Source of the DNA: DASROJ01 sp035646975
GTDB lineage: Bacteria > Acidobacteriota > Polarisedimenticolia > JACPZX01 > DASXTC01
Direction: 5' to 3'
Length of the DNA: 19,012 bases
Assembly (NCBI GenBank): GCA_035646975.1
Contig: DASROJ010000018.1
Location: 1 to 19,012 of the forward strand
Positions 9,156 through 16,403 of the stretch are shown here, one piece after another. A program made the position numbers and the translations under genes. Numbering within the stretch: position 1 is the stretch's first letter; every line of letters begins with the position of its first letter. Below the pieces are notes generated by a model. It made no database searches and had not been told where the DNA came from. It saw nothing but the letters and a program-made list of their open reading frames with translations.

Positions 9156-10468
9156 GACCGCGGCTCGCGGGGGCCAAGGGCCTCTTCCGCCGCGCCCTGG
9201 TGTCACCCCGATTCGTGCCGACCTGCCTCGTCGCGGCGCTGGCCGCGCGGCTCTGCTGGGTACTGGCCGTCCAGGCCAGCCCGATCGACGACTTCAGCTG
9301 GTACTACGATCGCGCTGTTGACCTTGCCGCCGGGCGGGGGCTGACCGACCACGGCGTGCCGACCGCTTACTGGCCCGTCGGATACCCGCTTCTTCTGGCG
9401 GGGCTCTTCATGCTGACAGGTCCGTCGCTGCTCGCGGCCAAGCTGCTGAACGTCGCCCTGGGAGTCGGCATCGTCTGGCTCTCCTATCGGATTTCCAGAC
9501 GACTCTTCGTGTCGGAAGCCGCCGGCAGGATGACCCTGCTGCTGATGGCCTTCTACCCCAATCAGATCGCCTACACGTCGCTCACCGCATCGGAGACGCC
9601 GTTTCTCTTCCTGATGCTGCTCGGACTGCTGATCCTGCTGCGTGAAAAGCGCAGCCTGGTGAATGATGCCCTGGCCGGCATCGTGTTCGGAATGGGCTGC
9701 CTGACCAAGCCGACCATGCTGTTCGTGCCGGCGGTGTTTTTCGGCATCGCGCTGATGTCACGCATGCGCTGGACGACCGTGGCGAGGGGGCTGGTGGTCT
9801 ACGCCGCGCTGGGCCTCGTCATCCTTCCCTGGTGCGTGCGCAACTACCAGGTATTCGGACGCCCGGTCTTCATCGTCACCAGCGGCGGGATCAATCTCCT
9901 GATAGGAAACAATCCGGCGGCGAACGGCGGCTATGGCGACGCCGATCCGGCTTCTGCTGCGCTGGTGGATGCCGAAAAGGACGAAGGCGCCAGGGAGATC
10001 ATCGCTTCGACGATCGCCCGGCGCTACATGCGGGAGCATCCGTGGCGAACCGTCGAGCTGATCCCGTTCAGGCTCTGGAACCTTTACGCAAAGGATGTGG
10101 AGGGGTTCTACTGGAACGAGCTGGCGGGGGGGGCGGTCGAAGGGGCGGTCACGCGGCGGCCGATGTTCCTGCTCAAGGTGTTCGCCGAGCTGTACTACCT
10201 TTCGATGCTCGCGATGTTCTCAGCCGGGGTCTGCAGCTTCTACCTGGCGGGGAAGCCTCCCTTCCCGCACGCCCTCCAGTCGGCGCTCGGTCTGGGTCTC
10301 ATCGCCTACTTCACCCTCGTGATGATGCTGCTGTTCGGCAGCTCCCGGCTTCACTTCCCGATGGTTCCGTGCATCGCCTGGTACGCGGGAGGCTGGCTCG
10401 CCTCCCGCGTCAGGGCGATGGAACCTCAACCTCAGTTGGCGGCGCCGCTGATCAACGCCTGGTCGTAG
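9146..10468 (+). CDS. GT39/PMT-type integral membrane glycosyltransferase
   Basis: 440 residues from ATG 9146. ATG 9152 is equally possible and would give the 4-bp ATGA overlap common in this operon. The frame upstream of these starts is shadow sequence. Many hydrophobic spans are visible, for example LVAALAARLCWVLAV, PLLLAGLFML, FLFLMLLGLLILL, VFFGIALM and LVVYAALGLVILPW. The first extracytoplasmic loop has the acidic pair in SPIDDFSWYYDRA and then GVPTAYWPVGYPLLL. Helix-loop YPNQIAYTSLTASETPF completes the PMT_2/ArnT-like pattern of enzymes that use polyprenyl-phosphate sugars on the periplasmic side. Last gene of the operon; its final 37 bases overlap, in antisense, the 3' end of the LamG gene. 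Confidence 0.82.
   Translation: MRMRPRLAGAKGLFRRALVSPRFVPTCLVAALAARLCWVLAVQASPIDDFSWYYDRAVDLAAGRGLTDHGVPTAYWPVGYPLLLAGLFMLTGPSLLAAKLLNVALGVGIVWLSYRISRRLFVSEAAGRMTLLLMAFYPNQIAYTSLTASETPFLFLMLLGLLILLREKRSLVNDALAGIVFGMGCLTKPTMLFVPAVFFGIALMSRMRWTTVARGLVVYAALGLVILPWCVRNYQVFGRPVFIVTSGGINLLIGNNPAANGGYGDADPASAALVDAEKDEGAREIIASTIARRYMREHPWRTVELIPFRLWNLYAKDVEGFYWNELAGGAVEGAVTRRPMFLLKVFAELYYLSMLAMFSAGVCSFYLAGKPPFPHALQSALGLGLIAYFTLVMMLLFGSSRLHFPMVPCIAWYAGGWLASRVRAMEPQPQLAAPLINAWS
10383..10410. terminator. Perfect 10-bp inverted repeat inside the 3' end of the GT39 gene
   Basis: ACGCGGGAGG (10383-10392), an 8-base loop, then CCTCCCGCGT (10401-10410). On the minus strand it starts 21 bases after the stop of the LamG gene, which is where a terminator hairpin would be expected. 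No U-tract follows, so it would be an atypical or factor-assisted terminator, or an RNA 3'-end stabiliser. It also encodes part of the GT39 C-terminus on the plus strand. The function is inference. Confidence 0.35.
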
Positions 10469-13011
10469 TTCGCCTTGATCTCGGTCGTGGTCAGTGACCG
10501 GTTGTAGATCTGCACTTCGTCCAGGCTTCCGGCAAGGTACGGGGTGCTGATACCGGGGTACCGGGCGAAACTCAAGGTCAATTGCGAGGTGGTCGGGCCG
10601 GGGGTGCCGGTCCAGGGGCGCGTGGCTTTCATCACGCCGTCGACGTAGATCGTGCCGCCGGAGAGATCGACCACGAACGCCACTTGATGCCACTTGTTGT
10701 CGTTGTAGCCCGCCACCGCCAGGGTGCAGCTGGTGCCGTCGAAGATGTTGTTCTGCGCGTCCTTGAAGTACCAGGCGCAGATCTTTCCGCCGTTGGTGAA
10801 AATCTGGTAGCCGTTCGAGCTGCTCGGATAGTACTTGTTGACGATTCCGGCAAGACCGGTGGCGGCGGTTTTCACCGAGACCAGGACGGTCAGCGGGTAC
10901 GAGTCCAGTGCTGCGTGATGCGGTACGTAGACGAAGTCGTTCACACCGTCGAAGGCGATACCCTGGCCAAGCCAGCCTGGCGCCCAGGCTGCTCCGGAAG
11001 CCAGCGTGCCATCGTAATGGTTGAGTGTCGCGTCACGCGCAAATCCGTCCGTGTCGGACAGCTTCCACGAACCAACCAATCCACCCAACCCGGCCGAAGG
11101 CGTGGTGAAGGTGTAGTCGCCGGACTGCACGATTCGTCCCAGTGAATCGACCGACACGACCCGGTAATGATACATGGTCCCGGCGGCCAGCCCGGAAAGA
11201 GTGACCTGGTGCCCCGTGACCTGCGTCGTCAGCCGTGGTGACGAGGAGATGTAGTTCGTCTGGAGTCCATAGACCACCTGCGAGTCACTCGCCGTGCTGG
11301 TAGCCCAGCTGATGGTGCCACCGGAGACGGTGAGCGCCGACGCCGTCACGGATGAAATGACCGGCGCCGCGGTGACGGCGGCGACATTGACCACCACACC
11401 GACAGAGGTCGTGCTGTTTCCAGCCGCGTCGCGCGCCACGGCGGTGAGCGTGTGCTGACCCGCCGTCACGGTCCCGGTGTTCCAGGTCGCCGCGAAAGGC
11501 GCGCTGGTGTCTTCCGCGCCCAGGTTGACGCCGTCCACCCGGAACTGCACGCCGGCCACCGCCACGTCATCGGACGCCGTGCCGGAGATCGTCACGCTTC
11601 CGCTCAGGCTCGCGCCCGCCAGCGGCGAGGTGATGGCGACAACCGGCGGAGTGACGTCCAGCCCGGTGCCCGACAGCAGATGGGACGGGACCTTCACCAC
11701 GATCGCATCCAGACGGTTTCCGCCCATGTTCGTGGTCCAGATCATGTACTGGCCCGTGACGTCGATGTTCGCCTTCGGGCGCTTGGAGTAGTCATCGCCG
11801 CCGCCTGGTGCGTCCAGGTCGGTCATGACCGGAGCCACCACCATCACGTCACCGGAGCTGTCGAGGCGGTAGCAGACGATCTCGTTGGACCGGGCGACCT
11901 GCACCCGGGTTGCGTTGCTGTTGCAGACATACTGCTGCTCGGGCGCCACGCCCGGCACGGAATTCCCGTGGGCCATGTGTCCTGCGTCCGCGCTCCAGTC
12001 GGTCATCGAATAGACGAGCTGGCCCGTCAGCGAAGTCTGGCCCAGCTTCCACATCCTGATCGCGCCGGGCAGCGGGGCCCAGTTGTCCTCGGCCACCATA
12101 TAGCCGTACCCCATGTCCGCGTGCCCGGCGGCGCCCGCCTGGTCCATCAGCAGGGTCTCGGTGCCGGTGGTCAGATCGATGATCCTGTTGTCCTCTCCGT
12201 TCAGACGATCCACGTTGTCCAGCATGACCATCCAGCGACCGCTCTTGTCGAGGTGGCACTCGTCGAGGATGCCGCGAGCGGGAAAGTAGGAGAACTGGCC
12301 GGTGTTCTCATGGTAGGCGGCGCATCCGAGCATCTCCGACGTGGCGACCGACCTGACGGTGCCGATGTGCACCAGGTCGTCTCCGCTGGAGTGCGTCTGC
12401 CAGATGAACAGCCCGCTTCCGAGCCAGTTCGCCACGTCGAACACGGTGGTGAACTGGTGTGTGATCACGTCGTACCGGACCAGCTTGGAGCCGTCCATCA
12501 TGTACATCGCGTTGGGCATCTTCGCGCTGAAGTACCAGCCTTCAACGGTGGAGTAGCGGAACTTGCTCGAAACGTCGAACATCGGTCCGAGATTGCTCAC
12601 CTGCTCGGTCACCTTGTTGTAGCTGAACAGGGTCGGCCCGGTGCCGCCGCGCGCCGGGCTCAGACCAAGCGCGATCAGCATCGTGTCGCTGCCGACGTGG
12701 TTATTGATGTTCGCCCAGTACGAGTAGCCGACGGGAACGACGCAGTCGCCGCCGCCCGCGCAGTCGCTGGCATTCGTGATGCGCACCGCGGCGGTGTTGT
12801 AGGGAGTCGGGAAGGTGAACGCACCGCGCGCCGGCACGAACGCCTGGATCTGGGCGTCCGTATAGGCCGGACGAGCCGTGGCGCTGGTCATCTTCTCGAG
12901 GAAGCCACCGGGAAAGATCTGCGTCTGCGCCGTAGCAGCCAGGAGGGGACCGGCCGTGACGAACGCCAAGGATATGAGGGCAATGAGGGCTCGAGTGATT
13001 GAAGTTCGCAT
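10432..13011 (-). CDS. Secreted modular protein: propeller-like domain, Ig-like, FN3-like, LamG
   Basis: 859 residues. A signal peptide is clear (ALIALISLAFVTAGPLLAATA, about 8-28). Residues 30-455 form a repetitive beta-rich domain with WD/YWTD-like blades (FSYNKVTEQVSNLG, VRYDVITHQFTTVF, IDLTTGTETLL) and four to six Cys. An Ig-like domain (PPVVAITSPLAGASLSGSV, 455-545) is followed by an FN3 or purple-acid-phosphatase-N-like domain (550-638; GTMYHYRVVSVDSLG). A C-terminal LamG/concanavalin-like domain (640-855) has WHQVAFVVDLSGGTIYVDG and LAGSLDEVQIYNRSL. There is no PEP-CTERM or LPXTG-like sorting tail. It is probably exported and binds or modifies carbohydrate; no enzymatic residues can be named. 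GGAGGA lies 9 bases before the ATG. It is preceded by a Pho-box-like promoter region. Confidence 0.8.
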   Translation of the reverse strand: MRTSITRALIALISLAFVTAGPLLAATAQTQIFPGGFLEKMTSATARPAYTDAQIQAFVPARGAFTFPTPYNTAAVRITNASDCAGGGDCVVPVGYSYWANINNHVGSDTMLIALGLSPARGGTGPTLFSYNKVTEQVSNLGPMFDVSSKFRYSTVEGWYFSAKMPNAMYMMDGSKLVRYDVITHQFTTVFDVANWLGSGLFIWQTHSSGDDLVHIGTVRSVATSEMLGCAAYHENTGQFSYFPARGILDECHLDKSGRWMVMLDNVDRLNGEDNRIIDLTTGTETLLMDQAGAAGHADMGYGYMVAEDNWAPLPGAIRMWKLGQTSLTGQLVYSMTDWSADAGHMAHGNSVPGVAPEQQYVCNSNATRVQVARSNEIVCYRLDSSGDVMVVAPVMTDLDAPGGGDDYSKRPKANIDVTGQYMIWTTNMGGNRLDAIVVKVPSHLLSGTGLDVTPPVVAITSPLAGASLSGSVTISGTASDDVAVAGVQFRVDGVNLGAEDTSAPFAATWNTGTVTAGQHTLTAVARDAAGNSTTSVGVVVNVAAVTAAPVISSVTASALTVSGGTISWATSTASDSQVVYGLQTNYISSSPRLTTQVTGHQVTLSGLAAGTMYHYRVVSVDSLGRIVQSGDYTFTTPSAGLGGLVGSWKLSDTDGFARDATLNHYDGTLASGAAWAPGWLGQGIAFDGVNDFVYVPHHAALDSYPLTVLVSVKTAATGLAGIVNKYYPSSSNGYQIFTNGGKICAWYFKDAQNNIFDGTSCTLAVAGYNDNKWHQVAFVVDLSGGTIYVDGVMKATRPWTGTPGPTTSQLTLSFARYPGISTPYLAGSLDEVQIYNRSLTTTEIKANYDQALISGAAN

Positions 13012-13196
13012 TGCGATGAATCCTCCGTCGACGAGCTCATTCGCAGAGGTTCACCGTTCGTCTGGACCGCCGGAGACTACTTCCGGCGGTCACTGTCTGG
13101 TGATGGCATCAACTGGCCGGTGCCCTGGCCCCCCGGTCTCCCGAGGGGTTGATGCCTGTAGGGTATGAACCTCAGCAGGTACATACCTCAAAATAG
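13012..13196 (-). promoter_or_regulatory. Long, foldable 5' leader of the LamG gene
   Basis: If transcription starts near 13196, the LamG mRNA has a leader of about 185 bases. Two stems are visible. The first has a 9-bp outer arm, GGCATCAAC (13105-13113) with GTTGATGCC (13148-13156), enclosing GC-rich shorter hairpins. The second is a 10-bp stem with a 7-base loop, GACCGCCGGA (13065-13074) with TCCGGCGGTC (13082-13091). The second ends about 38 bases before the GGAGGA ribosome site (13021-13026). I do not recognise a known riboswitch. The stems might also end transcripts reading through from the regulator gene, although no U-tract is seen. Confidence 0.35.
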
Positions 13197-13202
13197 GTCA
13201 CT

Positions 13203-13232
13203 AATGTAAAGCGGAGACCTAATGCAGGTTAA
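13203..13232 (-). promoter_or_regulatory. Candidate promoter of the LamG gene
   Basis: On the minus strand, TAACCT (13226-13231) would sit at -35 and TACATT (13203-13208) at -10, separated by exactly 17 bases. TACATT matches four of six bases of the sigma-70 -10. The -35 is not consensus but coincides with the last Pho-box-like repeat, the arrangement expected for an activator-dependent PhoB-type promoter. Confidence 0.4.
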
Positions 13233-13266
13233 TTTAAGGTTAAAAGTAGGTGAAGCACAGGTTAAC
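13226..13266 (-). promoter_or_regulatory. Pho-box-like array: four 8-bp direct repeats, 11-bp period
   Basis: Read on the minus strand, GTTAACCT (13259-13266), CTTCACCT (13248-13255), TTTAACCT (13237-13244) and ATTAACCT (13226-13233) are spaced by three bases each, so the repeat period is exactly 11 bp. Tandem 11-bp direct repeats are the hallmark of OmpR/PhoB-family binding sites. The unit is close to the cyanobacterial SphR Pho box (Y-TTAA-YY-W) and shares the TTAAC/TTCACC core of Bacillus and Streptomyces PhoP sites. The array lies between the 3' end of a PhoB-like gene and the LamG gene, with a -10 element correctly placed downstream. The binding protein is inferred. Confidence 0.65.
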
Positions 13267-13325
13267 GAGGGGCTGACGGAGTGAAACGGGAGGGTAATTA
13301 GAGGGTGGAGGCCAGGAGGGGATCG

Positions 13326-14054
13326 CTAGGTGGGGTCTGTGGAAGCGTTCGACTGCATCAGCAGGGCCAGCGACATGTCGAAGCGATAGCCGACATTGCG
13401 CACCGTGAGAATGCCCGCCCCGTCGGGGCCGAGCTTCTCTCTGAGACGCCGGATGTGCACGTCGACCGTGCGCGACTCGACATCGGCGGATTGCCCGTAG
13501 CCCCAGACCTTCTCGAGCAGGTATTCGCGTCGGAGGGCGCGTCCCTTTGCTTCCATGAGCGCGCGGAGAAGCTCGAACTCCTTCGATGTGAAGCTCACCA
13601 CCTTGCCGCTGACCTTCACGACGTAGCGGTCCAGATCCATCTCGATGCTGCCGGCGCGGATCATCCGCGTGGGCGGCGACTGGGCGGTGCGCTTCAACAA
13701 GCCCTTCAGCCGCGCGGAAAGCTCCTGGTCGTTGTAGGGTTTGGTCATGAAATCATCGGCGTCGAGATCGTTGTTGAGAAGCTGGTCGATCTGCTCCCCT
13801 TCACCGCTCAGAACCAGCAGCGGAACGCGCGCCGTTTCGGGATTCGCGCGGAGCTGGCGGCAGACGGACAACCCATCCTGCCCTTGCAGCTCCAGGTCGA
13901 GGATGATCGCGTCGGGCATCTCGAAGCCGACGGCGCGTAAGGCCGCCTCTCCGTCAACAGCCGTGACGACATTGAAGCCCTGGGCCTCCAGACGACTCTG
14001 GAGGAGCTGCTTGAGGGGCTCGTCCTCTTCGACCACAAGTATCTTCGCGGCCAC
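13326..14054 (-). CDS. PhoB/OmpR-family response regulator
   Basis: 242 residues from a GTG start. Receiver domain 1-120: acidic E10 and D11 in VVEEDEP, phospho-acceptor D53 in IILDLEL, S83 in VLSGEG and K105 in MTKPY. A short linker is followed by a winged-helix domain (about 133-228) with FTSKEFELLRALMEAKGRAL, then SRTVDVHIRRLREKLG and VRNVGYRF. These features match the PhoB subgroup closely. All phosphotransfer residues are present, so it should be a phosphorylation-controlled DNA-binding protein acting on tandem 11-bp repeats. No cognate histidine kinase is adjacent; the nearest kinase pairs better with the LuxR-type regulator. Phosphate response is suggested by similarity only. The ribosome site before the GTG is weak. 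Confidence 0.85.
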   Translation of the reverse strand: MAAKILVVEEDEPLKQLLQSRLEAQGFNVVTAVDGEAALRAVGFEMPDAIILDLELQGQDGLSVCRQLRANPETARVPLLVLSGEGEQIDQLLNNDLDADDFMTKPYNDQELSARLKGLLKRTAQSPPTRMIRAGSIEMDLDRYVVKVSGKVVSFTSKEFELLRALMEAKGRALRREYLLEKVWGYGQSADVESRTVDVHIRRLREKLGPDGAGILTVRNVGYRFDMSLALLMQSNASTDPT

Positions 14055-14084
14055 CTGGGTGAACCTGCGGGGGGAGTTGCGTGA

Positions 14085-14113
14085 ATGATTGAGGATCCTC
14101 GGCCCGTCGTCAA
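14085..14113 (-). promoter_or_regulatory. Candidate sigma-70 promoter of the PhoB-like gene
   Basis: On the minus strand TTGACG (14108-14113, five of six consensus bases) and AATCAT (14085-14090, four of six) are separated by 17 bases. Transcription would start near 14078, about 24 bases before the GTG. The spacer holds the perfect palindrome GAGGATCCTC (14091-14100), which could be an operator. This gives the regulator a promoter independent of the stressosome operon upstream. Confidence 0.45.
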
Positions 14114-14235
14114 CGAATCACGAGGGTCCCACATGTCCGGTCTTTCCGATCCCAACATTAGGGCAATTCGGCGCATGGGACCATCCGGTGGATCCTTCAA
14201 ATCGACGAGGGGATCGGCCTGAAAGCCGACTTGAT

Positions 14236-14877
14236 TCAGGGCTGAATCACCCCCCGCCGGATGGCATAACGAACGAGGGTCGCCGTCTCATGGATGTCGA
14301 GCTTTTCCATGATGCGCGTGCGGTGTGACTCGGCCGTCTTGACACTGATCCCGAGGATGGCGGCGACCTCCTTGGTCGTCTTGCCCTCGGCGATCAGCTG
14401 CAGCACTTCGCGCTCCCGGGGGCTGAGCGGGTCGGACTTGACGTCCTTGTTCTCGAGAAACAGCTTGACAGCGTCGCGCGAGAGCCCGGGGCTGATGTAA
14501 AGCGCGCCGTGGGAGACCTCCTTGATCGCCTGCACCAGATCGCTGGCGGCCTTGGTCTTCAGAAGGTAGCCGCTCACCCCGGCCCTCAGCGCCTCCACGA
14601 CGTACTGGTTGTCCTCCTGGATCGTCAGGATGATCGTCCGCGTGTCCGGCGACGCGCGGAGGATTTCGCGCGCCGCGTCGATGCCGTTGAGCGCCGGCAT
14701 CGCGATATCCAGAATGGCAATGTCAGGACGGAATTGCCGCGCCAGCTCCACGGCCGAGCGTCCATCCATGGCCTCCCCGACGATCTCGAAGCCTTGTTTC
14801 TCCAGCAAGGCCCGCAGGCCCTCCAGCACGATGGTGTGATCTTCGGCCAAAATGATGCGCAAAGGCATATCTGTCAT
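14236..14877 (-). CDS. NarL/LuxR-type response regulator
   Basis: 213 residues, the typical NarL length. Receiver domain: E12/D13, phospho-acceptor D57 in AILDIAMP, T85 in ILTIQED and K107 in YLLKTKA. C-terminal LuxR helix-turn-helix: LSPREREVLQLIAEGKTTKE (151-170), then ILGISVKTAESHRTRIMEKL. All key residues are present. It is the last gene of the stressosome operon, and its ATG overlaps the stop of the histidine kinase (ATGA). It is therefore the likely transcriptional output of that kinase. Target promoters are unknown. A weak stem (TCGGC/GCCGA, 14214-14229) lies just past the stop. Confidence 0.9.
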   Translation of the reverse strand: MTDMPLRIILAEDHTIVLEGLRALLEKQGFEIVGEAMDGRSAVELARQFRPDIAILDIAMPALNGIDAAREILRASPDTRTIILTIQEDNQYVVEALRAGVSGYLLKTKAASDLVQAIKEVSHGALYISPGLSRDAVKLFLENKDVKSDPLSPREREVLQLIAEGKTTKEVAAILGISVKTAESHRTRIMEKLDIHETATLVRYAIRRGVIQP

Positions 14878-15800
14878 CCCTCCGTAGGTATCGTGATTAT
14901 CAAATCCGTGCCGCTGGCCCGGATGGATATGATCTGAAGCGTGCCCCGCAAGGCGTGCAGCCGCTCCCGGATTCCAATCAGTCCGATCCCGCCGTCGACG
15001 GTGCCGCCGACGAGTGCGGCCTCGTCGAATCCCGCTCCGTTATCATGAACCGTGCAGACAAGCTTTCCATGATCCCTTTCCATTCTCACGACCGCCGCGG
15101 TCGCCCGGGAGTGCCTGGTGATGTTGTTGAGAGCCTCCTGGACCGCGCGGTAGATGGTCAACTCGATGGCCGGCGGGTGCCGCGTCTCCAGCTCCCCTTC
15201 GACGGTCACTGGTATCTTCGAACGCGCGGAAACCCCCTCCGCCAGGAATCTCAGCGCCGGCATCAGACCGAGGTCGTCGAGAATCGTCGGCCTGAGCTCG
15301 TGGGAGAGCCTCCGCAGCTGCTGGCTGATCTGATCCAGAAGGCCCTGTAGCTTCGACAGGAGCTGCCGCTGGTCCGCGGGAAGCCCGGACAACACTTCTT
15401 CCAGCGCGAGATGGGCCGACACCAGCATCTGGCTGGCCTCCGAGTGCAGCAGGTGGGCGATCCTCGTGGCTTCCGCCTCGAGCTGTTCGTTGATTCGGCG
15501 CAGCGCCATGTTCGATTCGCGGAATGCGCGGTGCGTCATCTCGAACGGCGAAAGGCTCTCGATGAGGAGAGTCTCGGCGGCGAGGCGCCGCGAATCGGCC
15601 TCTGTCCTGGGATCCTCCTGCGTCACGGCCGCCATCGCCCGATGGTGCAGCGTGGCGATCTCCAGGACGCCGGCGCCGTTTGCCATCGCCTCACGCGACA
15701 GCTCGTAGGCATTCTTCAACGCGGCCTCCCCTCCTCCATCCATGTACTCCTTCAGGTTGGCAGAATACGCTTCGAGCTGGTCGGGCAGCGTGCCGGTCAT
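14874..15800 (-). CDS. RsbU_N-like / HisKA_3 histidine kinase
   Basis: 308 residues from ATG 15800, which overlaps the phosphatase stop (ATGA); the frame upstream is shadow sequence. Residues 1-95 (YSANLKEYMDGGGEAALKNA, then LEIATLHHRAM and LSPFEMTHRAFRESN) resemble the N-terminal RsbT-binding domain of RsbU phosphatases. A coiled-coil linker leads to the HisKA_3 dimerisation region, TRIAHLLHSEASQML, with the candidate phospho-His at 119. The usual HD here is HS. The HATPase domain has EALNNITRHS (222-231), DNGAGF (253-258) and GGIGLIGIRER (270-280). No membrane span is present, so it is a cytoplasmic kinase. By analogy RsbT would bind its N-terminus and control phosphorylation of the downstream regulator; this is inference. 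Confidence 0.82.
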   Translation of the reverse strand: MTGTLPDQLEAYSANLKEYMDGGGEAALKNAYELSREAMANGAGVLEIATLHHRAMAAVTQEDPRTEADSRRLAAETLLIESLSPFEMTHRAFRESNMALRRINEQLEAEATRIAHLLHSEASQMLVSAHLALEEVLSGLPADQRQLLSKLQGLLDQISQQLRRLSHELRPTILDDLGLMPALRFLAEGVSARSKIPVTVEGELETRHPPAIELTIYRAVQEALNNITRHSRATAAVVRMERDHGKLVCTVHDNGAGFDEAALVGGTVDGGIGLIGIRERLHALRGTLQIISIRASGTDLIITIPTEG

Positions 15801-16393
15801 GACGGTCTTCCCTCGTAACGGGCCACCAGCACCAGGGCGTCGTCCTTTCCGGTTGCGTACCCGTCCATGATCCTCTCGGCGATCTTCTGCGGCGTTCCCG
15901 TAAGATCCATTCCCAGCGAATAGTCGGCGCGGATGCCATCGGTGGCCAGGGTCATGACGTCGCCCGGCGCGGCATGCGTCCTCGATACGGTGGGCTTCGT
16001 CATCCGGCCGCCGACCACGCCGTTGCGCTGGATGAGGAACTCCCGCTGCCGGGTCGGCCCGCCGCTCTGCCTCAGCAGCACGCCGGCGACGTTGCCCACG
16101 CCAGCCCAGGCCCAGAAGGAGCTCTTCGCATCGAGCGTGCAGAGGCTGAGCGCCACACCACGGGTCCCGCGAAGAGCCGCGTGGCATTTCGCGATCGTCT
16201 GGACGAGAGGCTCGCCCGAGTAGTCGGACAGCATTCCGGCGCACAGCCTGGCGGCGACGGCCGCCTCCGGCCCATGACCCAGGCCGTCGATGGCGCCGAT
16301 GAGCAGTCCGTCCGGGAACTCATGAATCACGTGCAGATCCCCCGATTCGCCGGCCCCTGGCATGCTGCGGGAGGCCAGGCCCCAATCGATCAA
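15797..16393 (-). CDS. rsbX: PP2C/SpoIIE-type serine phosphatase, RsbX-like
   Basis: 198 residues, matching the roughly 199 of Bacillus RsbX, with only the PP2C catalytic domain. Metal-ligand motifs are in order: GESGD (D19), AIDGLGHGPEA (D36-G37), LATDGI (D152-G153) and GKDDALVLV (D184/D185). RsbX removes phosphate from stressosome proteins RsbS and RsbR to reset the complex; the position right after rsbT supports that role. The start is TTG 16393: no ATG or GTG is available upstream in frame, and GAAGG lies 7 bases before it. The gene begins 10 bases after the rsbT stop and ends in a 4-bp overlap with the kinase gene. Confidence 0.82.
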   Translation of the reverse strand: MIDWGLASRSMPGAGESGDLHVIHEFPDGLLIGAIDGLGHGPEAAVAARLCAGMLSDYSGEPLVQTIAKCHAALRGTRGVALSLCTLDAKSSFWAWAGVGNVAGVLLRQSGGPTRQREFLIQRNGVVGGRMTKPTVSRTHAAPGDVMTLATDGIRADYSLGMDLTGTPQKIAERIMDGYATGKDDALVLVARYEGRPS

Positions 16394-16403
16394 ACCGACG
16401 CCT

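Noticed and set aside
11452..13002. 516-codon open frame on the plus strand opposite the LamG gene
   Set aside because: High-GC antisense shadow rich in His, Arg, Gly and Val, with no domain, while the opposite strand has a signal peptide and recognisable domains.
13105..13156. Known riboswitch (for example cyclic di-GMP) in the LamG leader
   Set aside because: The conserved bases of the riboswitch classes I know were not seen; only generic inverted repeats can be supported.
14214..14229. Stem after the LuxR-type regulator as a terminator
   Set aside because: Only 5 bp with no U-tract; too weak to list as a feature.
15801..16244. N-terminal extension of the histidine kinase through the phosphatase gene
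   Set aside because: The extension reads the RsbX-like gene out of frame; ATG 15800 forms a clean 4-bp overlap and starts the RsbU_N-like domain.
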